The notes under the pieces were generated by a model, which saw only the letters and a program-made list of their open reading frames with translations, made no database searches and had not been told where the DNA came from. This document shows positions 35,012-46,648 of a stretch of 64,000 nucleotides of DNA, one piece after another. A program made the translations under genes and the position numbers. The DNA lies in contig OY821742.1 in NCBI GenBank assembly GCA_963682055.1, positions 18,658,135 to 18,722,134 of the forward strand. The letters are read 5' to 3'. Position 1 is the stretch's first letter, and every line of letters starts with the position of its first letter. The DNA comes from Primula veris. Taxonomy: Eukaryota > Streptophyta > Magnoliopsida > Ericales > Primulaceae.

Positions 35012-35763
35012 ATGTTTTATTCTCAGGATTTAAAAATGTCTCTCAGCCCACTTATGGTTATTCTTAAGGAAAACAAATTGGTTGGATCTAATTATATTGA
35101 TTGGAAAAGAAATTTGGACATTGTACTAACTGTTGAAGGATACAAGTTTGTTCTCACTCACATTTTCCCTGAGGTTCCACCCTTGGATGCAACTGAGGAG
35201 GAGAGCCAGGACTATCGTAAGTGGATGAAGGCTGATGAGATGGCGCGGTGCTATATTTTGGCATCTATGTCAAATGTGTTGCAACATCAACATCAGCTTA
35301 TGGCCATAGCTTTTGATATGTTGGCTAACCTCAGGGAGATGTTTGGGAACCAAAGTCGCGCCGCAAGGCAGACAGCGATGAAAGAACTCATGAACACAAC
35401 TATGGCTAAAGGCATCCCAGTATAGGGTCATGTTCTTAATATGATTAATCTTCGTAATGAACTAGAGATCCTAGGAGCTGAAATTGACGGGGAAACCCAG
35501 GTCGATCTCATACTACAGTCACTGGCAGATTCTTTTAAGTAGTTTTTCCTGAACTATAACATGATAATCTTCATTATACGTTGGCACAACTCCTTAAAGA
35601 ATTGCAAGCAGCTAAGGGGCTTATCAAGAAGCCTATGGTTGTGTATGCTGCTGAGAAAGGTTTTGCTTCTAAACCGAAAGGTAAGAAGAAGCAGAAAAAG
35701 GTTTAGAAAGCTATTGTACCTCAATAATGACAAGTCGGTGTGGTAAAGAAGCTCAAGGGCAAG
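35012..35763 (+). pseudogene. Gag of element H, first part
   Basis: The frame 35012-35425 holds the Gag N-terminus (LVGSNYIDWKRNLDIVL, then MARCYILASMSNVLQHQ, MFGNQSRAARQTAM) and stops at a TAG. The same frame then reads on through GAEIDGETQVDLILQSL with a further TAG near 35539. A shift follows, and the basic tail (GLIKKPMVVYAAEKGF, KPKGKKKQKK) is in another frame. The zinc knuckle is interrupted at 35768 by the LTR-like insertion and resumes at 37045 (FKCKQTGHSKS), where a stop lies inside it. Confidence 0.85.
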
Positions 35764-36017
35764 TATTTTGTTGAACGATGTTCTTCAAATCGATTATTTT
35801 GATGATAACAATATTTGTAAAACATAATAAAAAGCTCAGTTTGCGTGCTAATCATTTATCGAGTGTGTCAAAGGTTTGAAATGATAGAATACGTAATTAC
35901 AAAGCCAACGGTTCAAGCGGAACCTCAATCGGATTTGAAACGGATTAGTTACGGGGTTTCGAAGTATGTCGAGAAAACCAAAATATTGCCAGAACAACAA
36001 ACGACTGTTCATAAGGC

Positions 36018-36258
36018 TAAAACGATCGATCATTTATGAACTTATTTCTTCCAGTGAGCACAACACAAAAACGACCGATCGCTACCCTAAAACGACCGAT
36101 CGTTTTAGGTAGAAATTCTTCCAGTAAGCAGCATACAAAAACGACCGATCGCTAGGCTTAAAACGACCGATCGTTTTAAGAAGGAATTCTTCCAGTGAGC
36201 ACAGATGAAAAATGACCGATTGTTTTTCAGAAACGACCGATTGTTTCTGTAGAATTTC
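36018..36258 (+). repeat. ACGACCGATCG repeat array in the solo LTR
   Basis: Three units of about 70 bp start with CTTCCAGTGAGCA-like words at 36048, 36118 and 36189. Each contains two ACGACCGATCG or ACGACCGATTG boxes, the second followed by a complementary stretch so that small hairpins form. An earlier partial box AACGATCGATC lies at 36020. Repeated boxes in an LTR are often regulatory. That is inference here. Confidence 0.85.
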
Positions 36259-36991
36259 AAATTCTAGCTTTTTAGCTTATCCTGAAAATTGGGCGAACTG
36301 CTGCAAACTAGCAGCTAATCTACTCAACAACTGCCAACGGTCATGCATTAATTGATGGACCATTTTGGCTCTACAAATAAGCCACAAACCCTTTGTAGAA
36401 GGCACAAATCAATACTCAACATTTTAAGCAATTCCTACAAAGAAATTCTTCAAGCTTATACTACTCATTTCTCACTTGTATTCATAAATATTCTCGAGTA
36501 TATTACTATTGTAATCTTATAAACATCGAGATATCATTTGTTAGTGAGTGATCCATTCAAATTCAATCTTGTAAAAGAGTGTTTTATAAACTCATTTGTG
36601 AGCAAGTGATCCGGTAGAAGCTTTTCAAGCAAGTGTAGCTTAAAAGTTCTAGGTTTTTCATTCGGGATACTCATAAAGTGAGGGGGAGCTTAATCGGTTA
36701 ATTAAGCTCGTTAGGTTGTAACCTTGGAACGAGATTTTAGTGAAACTCTCGGTAGTGAAAATACCGAGGAGAGGACGTAGGCGCGTTTTGCCGAACCTCT
36801 ATAAATCTTGTGTTATTTCTTTTCCCTTAACTTTTACTTTTCGCATTTATTTATCGCTCATATTGATTGCTTGCGTTGATTAAATTAGCATTTATTTGTT
36901 AACGAAAGTGTGTAAGTTATAAAATTCACTAATTAGCTTAGTTAATAACCCATAGTTTTTATTCCGCGAAAAATGTACAAAATCTTATTCA

Positions 36992-37012
36992 CCCCCCCCC
37001 CCCCCCCCCCCC
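36992..37012 (+). repeat. Run of 21 C
   Basis: This is an uninterrupted C homopolymer close to the 3' end of the solo LTR. Length may be inexact in sequencing. Confidence 0.9.
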
Positions 37013-37111
37013 TAAGTTTTAGACACCTACGGACCAACATATTTCAAATGTAAGCAAACTGGGCATTCGAAATCATAGTGTCATAAGAAACAAAGTAAGT
37101 CTTATTCACTT

Positions 37112-38705
37112 GTGGTTAAAACTTGTTTTGCGGTGTTATCTGACACCTCTTGGTGTGTTAATACGGGAGCCACTAATCATATTTGCAATTCATTGCAGGC
37201 GTTTCAGACAAACAGGCAGCTTAGTGATGGGAAGATTTGCGTATTTCTGGGAGATGGCACGAGAGTGCCGGTAGTTACAGTTGGAAGCATTAGTATTTCA
37301 TTTTGTAGTAATAAGCTTTTAATTTTAAAAGACGTTCTTTATGTGCCTTCGATTAGAAGGAATTTGATTTATGTTTCTAGTCTTGTTAAAAATGGATATT
37401 CAGTTTATTTTAATGATTCAGTTATTATTAAAATGGATAAACTTGTCATCTGTTCTGGTACATTGGTGAATGGTTTATTTATTATTAATGATAGCTTACC
37501 TACTATGCAACTAAGGGAATCTAATAACATTATTAATCATAAATCATGTAAGAGGAAAAGTCCTTTGGAAATGAATGAAATGTATCTTTGGCATTTGCGC
37601 TTAGGTCATATTAATCTAAATTGAATTACAAGACTAGTTAAAGATGGGACTTTAGGCTCATTGGAAGCAAAGGCACTTCCAGTCCGTGAATCGTGTTTAG
37701 AAGGTAAGATGACAAAGGGGCTGTTTTAGGCCAAAGGCAATAGGGTTATTGAAAAGTTAGAATTAATTCATTCTGATTTGTGTGGACCCTTGAAATGGGT
37801 ACATTTATTTGATGTGCCGCAAGTCTGAATGTTTTGAGAAATTCAAGACATTTAAGGCAAAAGTGGAGAAGCGTCATGGAAAATGTATCAAGACACTACG
37901 ATGTGATCGTGGTGGCGAATACCTCTTTGGAGAATTCTTGGAATACTTATCAGTGGAAGGTATCACGTCTCAGTTGTCTGCACCTGGTATGCTACAACAA
38001 AATGGTGTAGCTGAGAGGAGAAATAGAACTCTTATGGATATGGTTAGATTAATGATGAGTTACTCGGATTTACCGGATTCATTTTGGGGACATGCATTAG
38101 ATACGGCTGCATATGTTCTTAACTTGGTACCTTCGAAGTCAATACCAACTACACCCACAGAATTGTGGACTGGGCGTAATCCTAGTCTAAGACATATTCG
38201 AGTGTGGGGTAGTCCGGCACATGTGTTGAAGGTAAAGACTGACAAGTTAGAGTCGAGAACAGATGTTTGTTTATTTGTTGGGTACCCTAAAGGAACGAAA
38301 GGTGGTTTATTCTATTGTTTTAAGGATCAGAAGGTCATGGTTATCACTAATGCCCGATTCTTAGAAGAGGACTTTATTATGAACCACAAACCCAGAAGTA
38401 TGATTGTTTTAGACAAGATGAGAGTGAACTTGCATGAGCAGATTTCTAAGTTACCCACAGAACAAAAAATAGTACAAAACACAGAGCCAGTATCATTAGA
38501 TAATGCTAGTATACCTCGTCATAGTGGGAGGACTATAAACCCTCCGGTAAGGTACACACTCTTGGGAGAATCTTTCGAGAGGATCCCGGAAGGGTTGGAT
38601 ACCGAACCAGTTAACTACAGAGATTCACTTCAGGATAAAAATGCAAAACTCTGGCAAAAGGCAATGAGTTCTGAGATGGGGTCTATGTACTCTAATCAGG
38701 TCTAG
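37112..38705 (+). pseudogene. Protease-integrase of element H
   Basis: The protease site reads WCVNTGATNHIC: the catalytic Asp is Asn. The GAG-pre-integrase domain LWHLRLGHINLN runs to a TGA at about 37622, and CLEGKMTKGLF follows. The integrase core starts HSDLCGPL near 37770, then a deletion removes the next segment, which resumes about 37810 in another frame. The core reads LRCDRGGEYLFG and [14 protein letters not shown], so the second Asp and Glu of the DDE triad are kept. The C-terminal part (WGSPAHVLKVKTDKLES, FVGYPKGTKGG) and linker extend to a TAG at 38703-38705. Confidence 0.87.
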
Positions 38706-40181
38706 GAGCTTGTAGAACCAACCGAGGGGATAAAACCCATCAGATGCAAGTGGATCTATAAGATAAAGAGAGGATTAGACGGTAAGGTGGAAACCTTTAA
38801 ATCAAGGGTTGTTGCGAAAGGGTTTACTCATAAAGAAGAGATCGATTATGAGGAAACCTTCTCGTCGGTAGCCATGTAAAAGTCTATCCGGATTCTCTTG
38901 TCCATTGCGGCTCATTTCGATTACGAAATTTGGCAAATGGATATCAAGACAGCTTTCCTTAACGGAAGTCTTGAGGAATACATCTATATGGTGCAACCAG
39001 ATGGATTCATAGCAAAGGACCAAGAGCATTTAGTGTGCAAGCTTAAGAAGTCCATTTATGGGCTTAAGCAAGCATCGAGGTCTTGGAATAATCGCTTTGA
39101 CCAAGCCATTAAGTCTTATGGTTTTAATCAGAGTTATGACGAGTCATGTGTTTGCATGAAGCATGATGGAGGCGTTAATGTGTTTTTAATACTATATGTT
39201 GACGATATAATACTAATCGGAACGATGTAGGAGTATTATCGGCGGTCAAAGTATGGTTATCTGAAAAATTCGATACGAAGGATTTGGGAGAAGCCGGTCA
39301 CATTCTCGGGATCAAACTTATACGTGATCGGCAACGTAGAATGTTCGGCTTATCTCAGGCATCCTATATCGATGATATTGTCGCCCGTTACAGCATGCAG
39401 GATTCCAAGAAAGGTTTCTTACCTTTCCGGCATGGAATACATTTATCAAGCAATCAGTGTCCTACAACTCAGATTGAGATAGATAAGATGAAGGCAGTTC
39501 CTTATGCTTCGGCAGTAGGAAGCCTGATGTATGCAATGTTGTGTACTAGACCTGATATCTTCTTTGTTGTTGGCATAGTTAGCAAATTTCAGTCTAATCC
39601 CTGGCAAGAACATTGGACTACAGTAAAACATATAATCAAGTATCTGAAAAGAACAAGAGATTACGTGTTGGTTTACGGTGCGGATAGTCTAGTGCCTACT
39701 GGGTATACAGACTCAGATTTTCAGTCATATATGAATTCCAGAAAATCAACCATCTAGAAATTTATTCACATTAGGAGGTGGAGCCATTAGTTGGAGAAGC
39801 ATCAAGCAAGATTGCGTTGCTGATTCAACTATGAAAGCTGAGTATGTGGCTGCCAATGAGGCAGCTAAAGAGGTTGTGTGTCTCCGGAACTTTCTTTTGG
39901 ATCTTGGTGTGGTACCTTCTGCACAATCGCATGTTACACTTTATTGCGATAATAGTGGGGCGGTTGCAAATGCGAAGGAACCTAGAACACACAAGAAGGC
40001 TAAGCACATCCAGATGAAGTATCACGTTATACGAGAGATCATAGAAAGAGGAGATGTGGTGGTGACTAAGATTGCATCAGCGAACAACCTAGCAGATCCA
40101 TTCACTAAAAGTCTGTCGGCGAATACTTTTAGTAGGCATGTGGAGAACATGGGAGTGAGATTTATGTCAGCATGGCTTTAA
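38706..40181 (+). pseudogene. RT-RNase H of element H
   Basis: RT begins just after the TAG (ELVEPTEGIKPIRCKWIYK), with a second TAG at about 38877. It has WQMDIKTAFLNGSL, SIYGLKQASRSW and YVDD (39195-39206). A frameshift follows near 39225. The connecting part (GEAGHILGIKLIRDR, GSLMYAMLCTRPDI) runs from 39284, and RNase H starts at GYTDSDFQSYMNSRKST, where another shift near 39755 precedes MKAEYVAANEA and LYCDNSGAV. The stop TAA near 40179 is followed within 20 bp by the purine tract and 3' LTR. Confidence 0.88.
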
Positions 40182-40197
40182 GTCTATAGTGGGAGAT

Positions 40198-41458
40198 TGT
40201 TAGAAATATACTAAAAGAAATGCTTATTTTTGTATTTATATTTAAAAATGTTTTGAATTGATCTATTTAATGAGAATAATATGAGCAATTGTTATTTATC
40301 ATTATTGTTTAAATGACTAAATAAGTGTCTATTATCCTATTTAGTAGATGGTCTAATGTGTAGAGTACAGATTACACACGGAAGATTAAACTGTCGGTTC
40401 TAATAGAATATAAGTTAATGTTTACAACTGTAGATGGAAATGGACACACCATCAGTAGAGTTGTAGTACGTGGTTTTAGTAGGTCTGTCTTGACTACAGG
40501 GAACGGATAAATTCCAACTCCATTTACTAGTGCACTTTGTGTGTATTAAACAGGACTGTTACGAAATAATCATTTGGTGACTGACTCGAAAAAATGATTT
40601 TATAACTCGTGGTTATGGTTATTGTTTATGCTCATAATTCCTATATTTCTATTTAGACATGTATGGATGTGTTTGTCATTTTGACTCATACATGATGAGA
40701 TTCGTCACGAGTCAATAAAGTTAATGAGTTGGATGGCAGCATTATTCGTATCAGTGTTTATTAGTAATAAAAGAAATCCACGTCCCGTAAGAGATTCATG
40801 ATACTTCATTGAGGAAGCTTATAAGTTTTATTCGCGTAAACCCTGCAGGTGGATTTATAATCCGACACGACAAATAAGTTAAGCGGACAGGCTTAGGGAT
40901 AATACGTTTATTAAATAAGAAATCAATCAGTGATTTAATTTAATAAATGAGTATCTGATTAATCTTTACGTTGGGAGATAATGAACATGTTTGACAATTG
41001 GAAAGAATTGGATATTCGGATTATGGTAGAGAGATCAGTCATGATCTTTAGTGGAATAAATCACGATTTAAATGGATTGTGTATATCTCGGTTTCTAAGG
41101 AGATATGATAGCACGAAATCTTTTTAAGAAGTTTTATCCTAATCAGCATACAAGTCCATAACTTATCATGCATATAGCACGCCCCTTTTCTTGGCAGAAT
41201 AAGTTTTCATAACTATATTTCAAGATTGTCTAGAGAGAGAAAGAGCCCACCATCTTTCAAGAAGCAAGGTGCTAGTTCAGAATAAGGTAAAAGAGTTGAG
41301 GCGAATCTGTTCCATCACAACCGTCATCTGTTCCCTTCTGTTATAAGGTATGATTAAAACTATATGGTAAAATAGGATTTAATTGATAATATACATACAT
41401 AATAAACCGAAGAATCTGGACACGTTTTTTTTCCGCTGTGCAAACAGATTTTCTATCA
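40198..41458 (+). repeat. 3' LTR of element H
   Basis: This copy of 32404-33669 begins TGTTAGAAATATACTAAAAG and ends TTTTCTATCA. The DNA to its right is unrelated to element G, so the insertion site is not a simple one. Confidence 0.93.
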
Positions 41459-42078
41459 TACGAAAACACATAATAACTAAAAATACGCAAATTGCTCACC
41501 TTTGCAAATAAGAATCCCATTAATTTTCAATTCGCTGAAACATGATATAAACAAACCCTCACAAAAAATCAGCGGCAAAAATAATATTGGTTATCATGTG
41601 AAGATTTTCAAAAATTTTGTCTCGACAAAGTTTGAATAATATAGTATTGTGACAAGTCTTAACTTTAAAACAATTTTGACATTACCACGATTTAACCATT
41701 TTTGGTTCAACCGCAAACACTATAATTAGCAGAATATAAATATCATGATAGTAACATAAATCTCCAAATCTAACACCTTTAGTTTCAAATTAACTTTTTG
41801 AATATCCATAACTATTTATCGGCCATGAACATCTCTATTATTATGTTCAAACTCATATACATATCCGACATCAAATTTTTCAATGAATAAATGGCTAATC
41901 ACGTCTGTAGCATTTATTTTATCTCGCCATTTAAATAACATGTTCACCCATACAGCAGAAACGGTGATCGGCCCAATTTAGTAATCACTAAATTGGGGTC
42001 ACTAACTCACAAGTGGACCATTTTTTTAATTACATGCATTAGAAAATTATTGGTTACTGATTAATATCACATATATTT
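41459..42078. other. AT-rich spacer, no gene
   Basis: Non-coding. I see no terminal repeats, RNA gene or long open frame. Confidence 0.5.
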
Positions 42079-42211
42079 CACTATAAAAAAAAATGTATAA
42101 ATAGTTACGGGAATTGTGAGGGATTTGTGACAGTTTTGTAACATGATGGTCAATTTGTGACCGTTTTATGATAGATTTTGACCCTCATAAAATCAATATT
42201 ATTTTGTAGTG
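42079..42211. mobile_element. CACTA-type mini-element, 133 bp, TTT duplication
   Basis: It starts CACTATAAAAAA and ends TTTTGTAGTG, so the termini are CACTA...TAGTG. TTT flanks both sides, the 3-bp duplication expected for CACTA elements. Internal GTGACAGTTTT and GTGACCGTTTT words are subterminal-type repeats. It has no coding capacity. Confidence 0.75.
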
Positions 42212-42513
42212 TTTGTTTTATATTTACCGGTTATGAATATATAGTATAGATCCACCACTAGACAACTAGAGTACATCAAACAATTTTCTATTCTCTTTCG
42301 TTCAGTAGTTATTTCATACTTCTAGGGAACATTAACAGTCAAAACACGCTTTAATTTTAAAAGATAATTAAATGTGAAGGTAAAGTTTATAAAAATTTTA
42401 ATAATAGCTCCTCATTTTAAGAGAAATAACACAACTGACTCTTATATTTTTTGGAATAAATATAATGGCGTTAGACACATCTAAAATAAAAATATCAAAA
42501 AAAACATTCTGGT

Positions 42514-42710
42514 TAGGAAAATATTTTTTCTCACCAAATGTTCAACCCAAAAACCTTATCCGCTGATGTGGCGGATGGGATGGACCAATATTTTTATTTG
42601 TGATTTTGAAAAATAATTTTCACCTAATACATGATTGGTACATCTAATCCGTCAAATCAGCGGTTAAGATTTTTGGGTCACATATTTGGGTGACTATAGC
42701 AACACTCCTA
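42514..42710. mobile_element. Hairpin MITE
   Basis: A left arm (CACCAAATGTTCAACCCAAA...CCGCTGATGTGGCGGAT) and a right arm that reads CACCCAAATATGTGACCCAA on the other strand are inverted copies of about 45 bp. The right end ACTCCTAGTT with GCAACACTCC is a familiar MITE-like terminus. The left end is worn. No clear target duplication, so the superfamily is open. Confidence 0.65.
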
Positions 42711-44758
42711 GTTAAATAACAAATAATTAAGTGAAACGGTCTAATTAGAATAGTTTATTGTATTTAATAAGTTATAATTAAAAAAACTACTTTAAACACG
42801 GTTTAATAAAAAGTCATATTAATGATCATTATTGAAAGAAAAACTTTAATTTAATGCCTCTTTTTCAAATTTAATTTGGTCTTCTAAAATGCTGGAGATG
42901 ATACTGCAACATAATCATTGGGTTGTTTATAAAAAAAAGGTCCAATTTTAATTTATTAACACAATAGGCGCCATAAACTTTTTAGTGATGAATTAAAAAG
43001 ATTCATTGAAACTCAATCCAACTTACTCATCAACTTCTAAAAGTTTACCCTTAACTTTGTCCACATGAGAGTGCATGAGTAATATTGTCGTGGCCCTAAT
43101 ATTCTCAAGCATTGAATATTCCATACCCACTATCAAATTTGTTTCCCTTTTTCTTCCTCCCAAAAAACCGTACTAGGCCTACACGTTGGTGACAATAATT
43201 CCCCGTCGTTAGACCCAATTATCATCACTATCTCTTTTTTTAATTTGTCCCTTCGTCATAGAAAATTAGGGGTTTTGACTTGTTTAATAGAACTCTTCAC
43301 TCGTTACTCTGATTTATCGGCTTGTCGTTGCTGTGTCGAATAGATTCTCCCTTTCCGATTGGGTTTGCCATGTGGCACATGCAGGTCCCTTGAGGGCCCC
43401 ATATAAGTCATAGCTTTCCCCGTTGTGATGACTCGTCAATAGGCAGTGACCCTAGCTTGCAGGCTCACCCCTGCACGCCGCATAGGGTTAGTCGTGGGTC
43501 CCCCTTGACTTTTTCGTTTCTCCTATGAGATCAGCGTCTCGAGTTGTTCACTATCGTTTGGTTGATTCTGCCACCTCTTTCGCAACTCTTTTACCTATCC
43601 ATCATTGTCTTCTTACTCAGTTAGGAAAAATAACATGATACAATCAAAACTCTCGATACCAAATGATGGACTCTACGACCGCATGTTAGCTCTAACAGTA
43701 ATAACTGAGACCAATATAACTCAACGCTAGTTATAGTAGACGAGTACTCCTACTTTTGTATAAAAGAAGACATAGAAAAAGCATAAAATTTTATGGTTTT
43801 TTATTAATAAATGACAAGAAGGCACAAACACTACTCATAAAAACGAGAGATACATTTTCATGAATGGGAAATTCACAAGGGCCCTATGCACAATTGCTAA
43901 TAAGTCCATCAATAATAAGGAGATTAACTCGTAAAAATTAAAATACCAATAATAAAATATATCAATTAGGTCTTATTCTCAAATAAACAATAAAATAAGA
44001 AATAGTTTTTAATATATTTAATATAGTATTAAGTAGGTCAAGCCTTGGCAATAGTATTAAGTGGCAATAGTACAGTTCCATCAATTATTTGGTCTTGTTA
44101 TATGTGCAAAGTTGGAAGTCCGTATATAAAATGTCAATAAAAGAAGCAAGTTAATAAAACATTAAACATAAGCATAAATAGCAAACTCAAAAGGATAAGT
44201 GATTTACCCTTTGATCATATTTATAAAACTTAAAAGTAGATACTCTATCCGTTGGAAATAAGTGATCAGCATCAAAATAAGTGTAAATTTGACTTGAAAA
44301 AATCTCGTATCTAAATTGAGAAGTGCAAAAAAATAATATTTAACCACACAATTTAATAATTAAACGTTTGATTAGACATTCAAAATTCCACCTTCGATAA
44401 ATTCCATACAAAAATTTTACAAGTCAGAGTTTTGTAGTGACCATTTAATTTGGGATGCTTGGAGCGGTTAAAGTTGCTAAAGTGCGCCATTCACCTCAAA
44501 TATGTAGGGAACAATAAGGAGAACGATGCCGATATTGTGTGGTTATATGTAAAATAGGAGTAACACTATCATGAAGTAGATTTATCATTTTATAGTGTGT
44601 GGCAACCAACTAAAACTCAACACATATTGGGAAACTCTCCGTGTAACTAACCTAAATTAATTAAAAATAAAAATTAAAAAATATGAATGGTTGGCAAACC
44701 CTGAAAAAATGAACCAAGATTATGCTTAAGTTGCACGAGTACGCGGTAGGACTTAGAA
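42711..44758. other. Spacer with a GC-richer block, no gene
   Basis: Mostly AT-rich non-coding DNA. The block at about 43330-43560 is richer in G and C (GGCACATGCAGGTCCCTTGA, then CACCCCTGCACGCCGCATAG) and looks like worn repetitive sequence. No domain could be read in it on either strand. Nothing else is recognised. Confidence 0.4.
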
Positions 44759-44779
44759 GTATCGTGCCCGGCACGATAC
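44759..44779. repeat. 21-bp perfect palindrome
   Basis: GTATCGTGCC-C-GGCACGATAC: ten-base arms around one central C, next to a CGAGTACGCGGTA word. A similar TACCGCGTACCCGTA word lies at about 52040 in inverse orientation. It may be a remnant of a transposon end. Confidence 0.8.
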
Positions 44780-45009
44780 AGGTTTGTCGGTATGTATTTA
44801 AAAATAAAATAAAAATTATACGATACGTCAATTATTTTCGCCTAATCTTTTACATATACATGTTTTGATTTACAAAAGACATAAGAACAATTGTATACAT
44901 AGTTAATTAACAATTGATTCATATAAACAAAACTATTTAATTATTGGTCATCCTACAAAATTTAATAAAGTATTGGTCAATTATTTCTTAAACTAATTAA
45001 CGATTGATC

Positions 45010-45360
45010 AACCATCTAATTACCAAACAAAAATAAAATGAAAAAAATAGGAAAACTCAAAAAATAAAAAATAAATTAAACAATCTGAAACAAAAACAAA
45101 AACAAAAAAAAAACCGAAAATACCAAAAAGAAACTGAAAAAACCTTTAAAAAAGTCGAAAACCCGAAAAAATGGTATAAAAAAAACAAAAAACCAAAATC
45201 ACAAAAAAGATGAAAAAAAGTTCAAAAAAAATCGAGTACCCGAAAAAATCTAAAATTGGTAAAAAAAAACCCATAAAAATTTTTAAAAAATCAAAATCTC
45301 AGAACAATTTTTTTCTTTTTCTTCTTCTCTTTTTTTTTCTTAGCCCATTGGCTTTTATTT
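45010..45360. repeat. A-rich low-complexity block, then T-rich patch
   Basis: About 290 bp dominated by A with CCAAAAA and CCGAAAA words (45030-45300), then a T/C-rich patch (45305-45345). A comparable T-rich block at 47846-48045 is roughly its reverse complement, as are some outer words such as TATTGGTCAATT. Confidence 0.7.
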
Positions 45361-46001
45361 GAGCACTTTGCCTTCTTTTGTCCTCCCACAATTTAACTAC
45401 ACCATTCCTCCTTATACTATTGGAATTTCCCATGTTATCCATCCGGAAATTTCCCTACTCAACTTATGATGACTAGAGGGTTATTATAGCTCCTTCGTTT
45501 ACCAGCCTTTTAGAGCATCGCTGGAGGTATTCAACAATATCAACTCATAAATCAAGTAGGTACTAAAGGTGCCTGAGGGGCGCAAACTCTCCTTCTTGAA
45601 AATGAAACTAACACTTCAAAATAAAAACGAAACAAAAACTAAACACTCTAAGCTCGTGAACGGAATTTTAGCATGCCTGTGCCAGACCTGAATTGGACCC
45701 CGTTTATCAGGTTTTACTTCTTCGAGATCTCGTCTAGGCTTCGCTTACCCGAAGGGGTAGTTTCTTTCTTAGCTTGTAACGAGTCTCTTTGATCTTTTCT
45801 CCTGCCTTGAGGTCTGGCAGGTACCTTGCTTCTATTGCATCTTTTCCTCTTGTTCCTAAAATCATCTCTTTCCTCGATAGGGGCTTTGCTCCCCAGATTA
45901 TCTCTATCTTTCCTCCGTTGTAGAACTTGATCTGCTGGTGGTATGTCAAGGCCATTGCCTCCATTACGTGGAGCCAAGGGCATATGAATATCTTGGTGGG
46001 T

Positions 46002-46037
<36 letters not shown>
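46002..46037. repeat. Run of 36 G inside the gypsy relic
   Basis: An uninterrupted G homopolymer (C on the coding strand, giving poly-Pro) replaces the protein segment between VVVDTNQPTNPSI and the WLH motif. It would favour G-quadruplex formation. The exact length may be a sequencing estimate. Confidence 0.9.
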
Positions 46038-46038
<1 letters not shown>

Positions 46039-46648
46039 TGGATGGGTTGGTTGGTTGGTTCGTGTCGACAACGACGAACTTTGTCTCCATTTCCACCGTT
46101 CCGGCTTTGACTGGTAGTACTAAGATTCCGAGAGGGTTCACCCTTTCGGAACTGAACCCATAGAGGGGTGCGTCGGAGATCGTCAAATCTTCCTCTTGAA
46201 TCTTGAGCCTTCTGAACAGGCTCGCATGCAGGACATTCACAGCACTTCCCTGGTCTATGAGTATCCTCTCAATGTCATAACTGTCGATCCTAGCTTTGAT
46301 AATCAGGGGGTCGGTGTGCGAAGGGTTTAACCCATCCAAGTCTTTGTCAGAAAAGGCGATAGGAGGTCTCTCTGATAAAACCTTAGCGAGACAGTCTCAG
46401 CTCTCGGACCATTCAGCTATGACTCCTCAGAAGTGGTCCAGGTGCACAATGGGATAGGAGGTTCCGTCGTAGGTGTTGAGGACGGGCCTTCTGTAGCTTC
46501 TCGGTCTGTAAGTGTCCCTGATATTTTGGAACAGTGGGGCAGAGGGACTTTTTTCCATATAGTCTCTTATGTCTGAACCCCTTTGGGTCATGTACATGTG
46601 CCTCTCTCTGATTTCTTCGGCGTAGTTGATGATAGTTCTCATTTCTCG

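Larger units (their letters stand above)
35769..37039 (+). mobile_element. Solo LTR (1271 bp) inside Gag of element H, TATTT duplication
   Basis: The insertion begins TGTTGAACGATG and ends GGACCAACA (TG...CA). TATTT lies on both sides (35764-35768 and 37040-37044), and there is no internal coding region, PBS-Gag or second LTR. This is the footprint of a solo LTR left by recombination between two LTRs. The length and the C-rich tract near the 3' end suggest a SIRE/Maximus-type LTR, by inference. It contains an array of ACGACCGATCG words and a 21-base C run. It is younger than element H. Confidence 0.85.
32404..41458 (+). mobile_element. Copia element H, long LTRs, interrupted in Gag
   Basis: LTRs of 1266 bp (32404-33669) and 1261 bp (40198-41458) share ends TGTTAGAAATATAC...CTATCA. 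A PBS-like TTGGCCTCAGAGCC lies at 33671-33684, and the purine tract GTGGGAGAT directly precedes the 3' LTR. The internal region runs leader, Gag, protease, integrase, RT, RNase H. A 1271-bp LTR-like insertion splits Gag. The flanks (GTTGA left, TACGA right) do not form a target duplication. Long LTRs and RT wording suggest the Angela/Tork side of copia, untested. Several stops and deletions make it inactive. Confidence 0.93.

Noticed and set aside
36018..36258. CRISPR-like direct repeats
   Set aside because: Spacers are also similar to each other, units form an ordinary tandem array in an LTR, and the genome is a plant.
45927..46163. Plus-strand frame with a poly-Gly run
   Set aside because: It is a shadow of the gypsy protease frame on the other strand, and the Gly run is the 36-G homopolymer.
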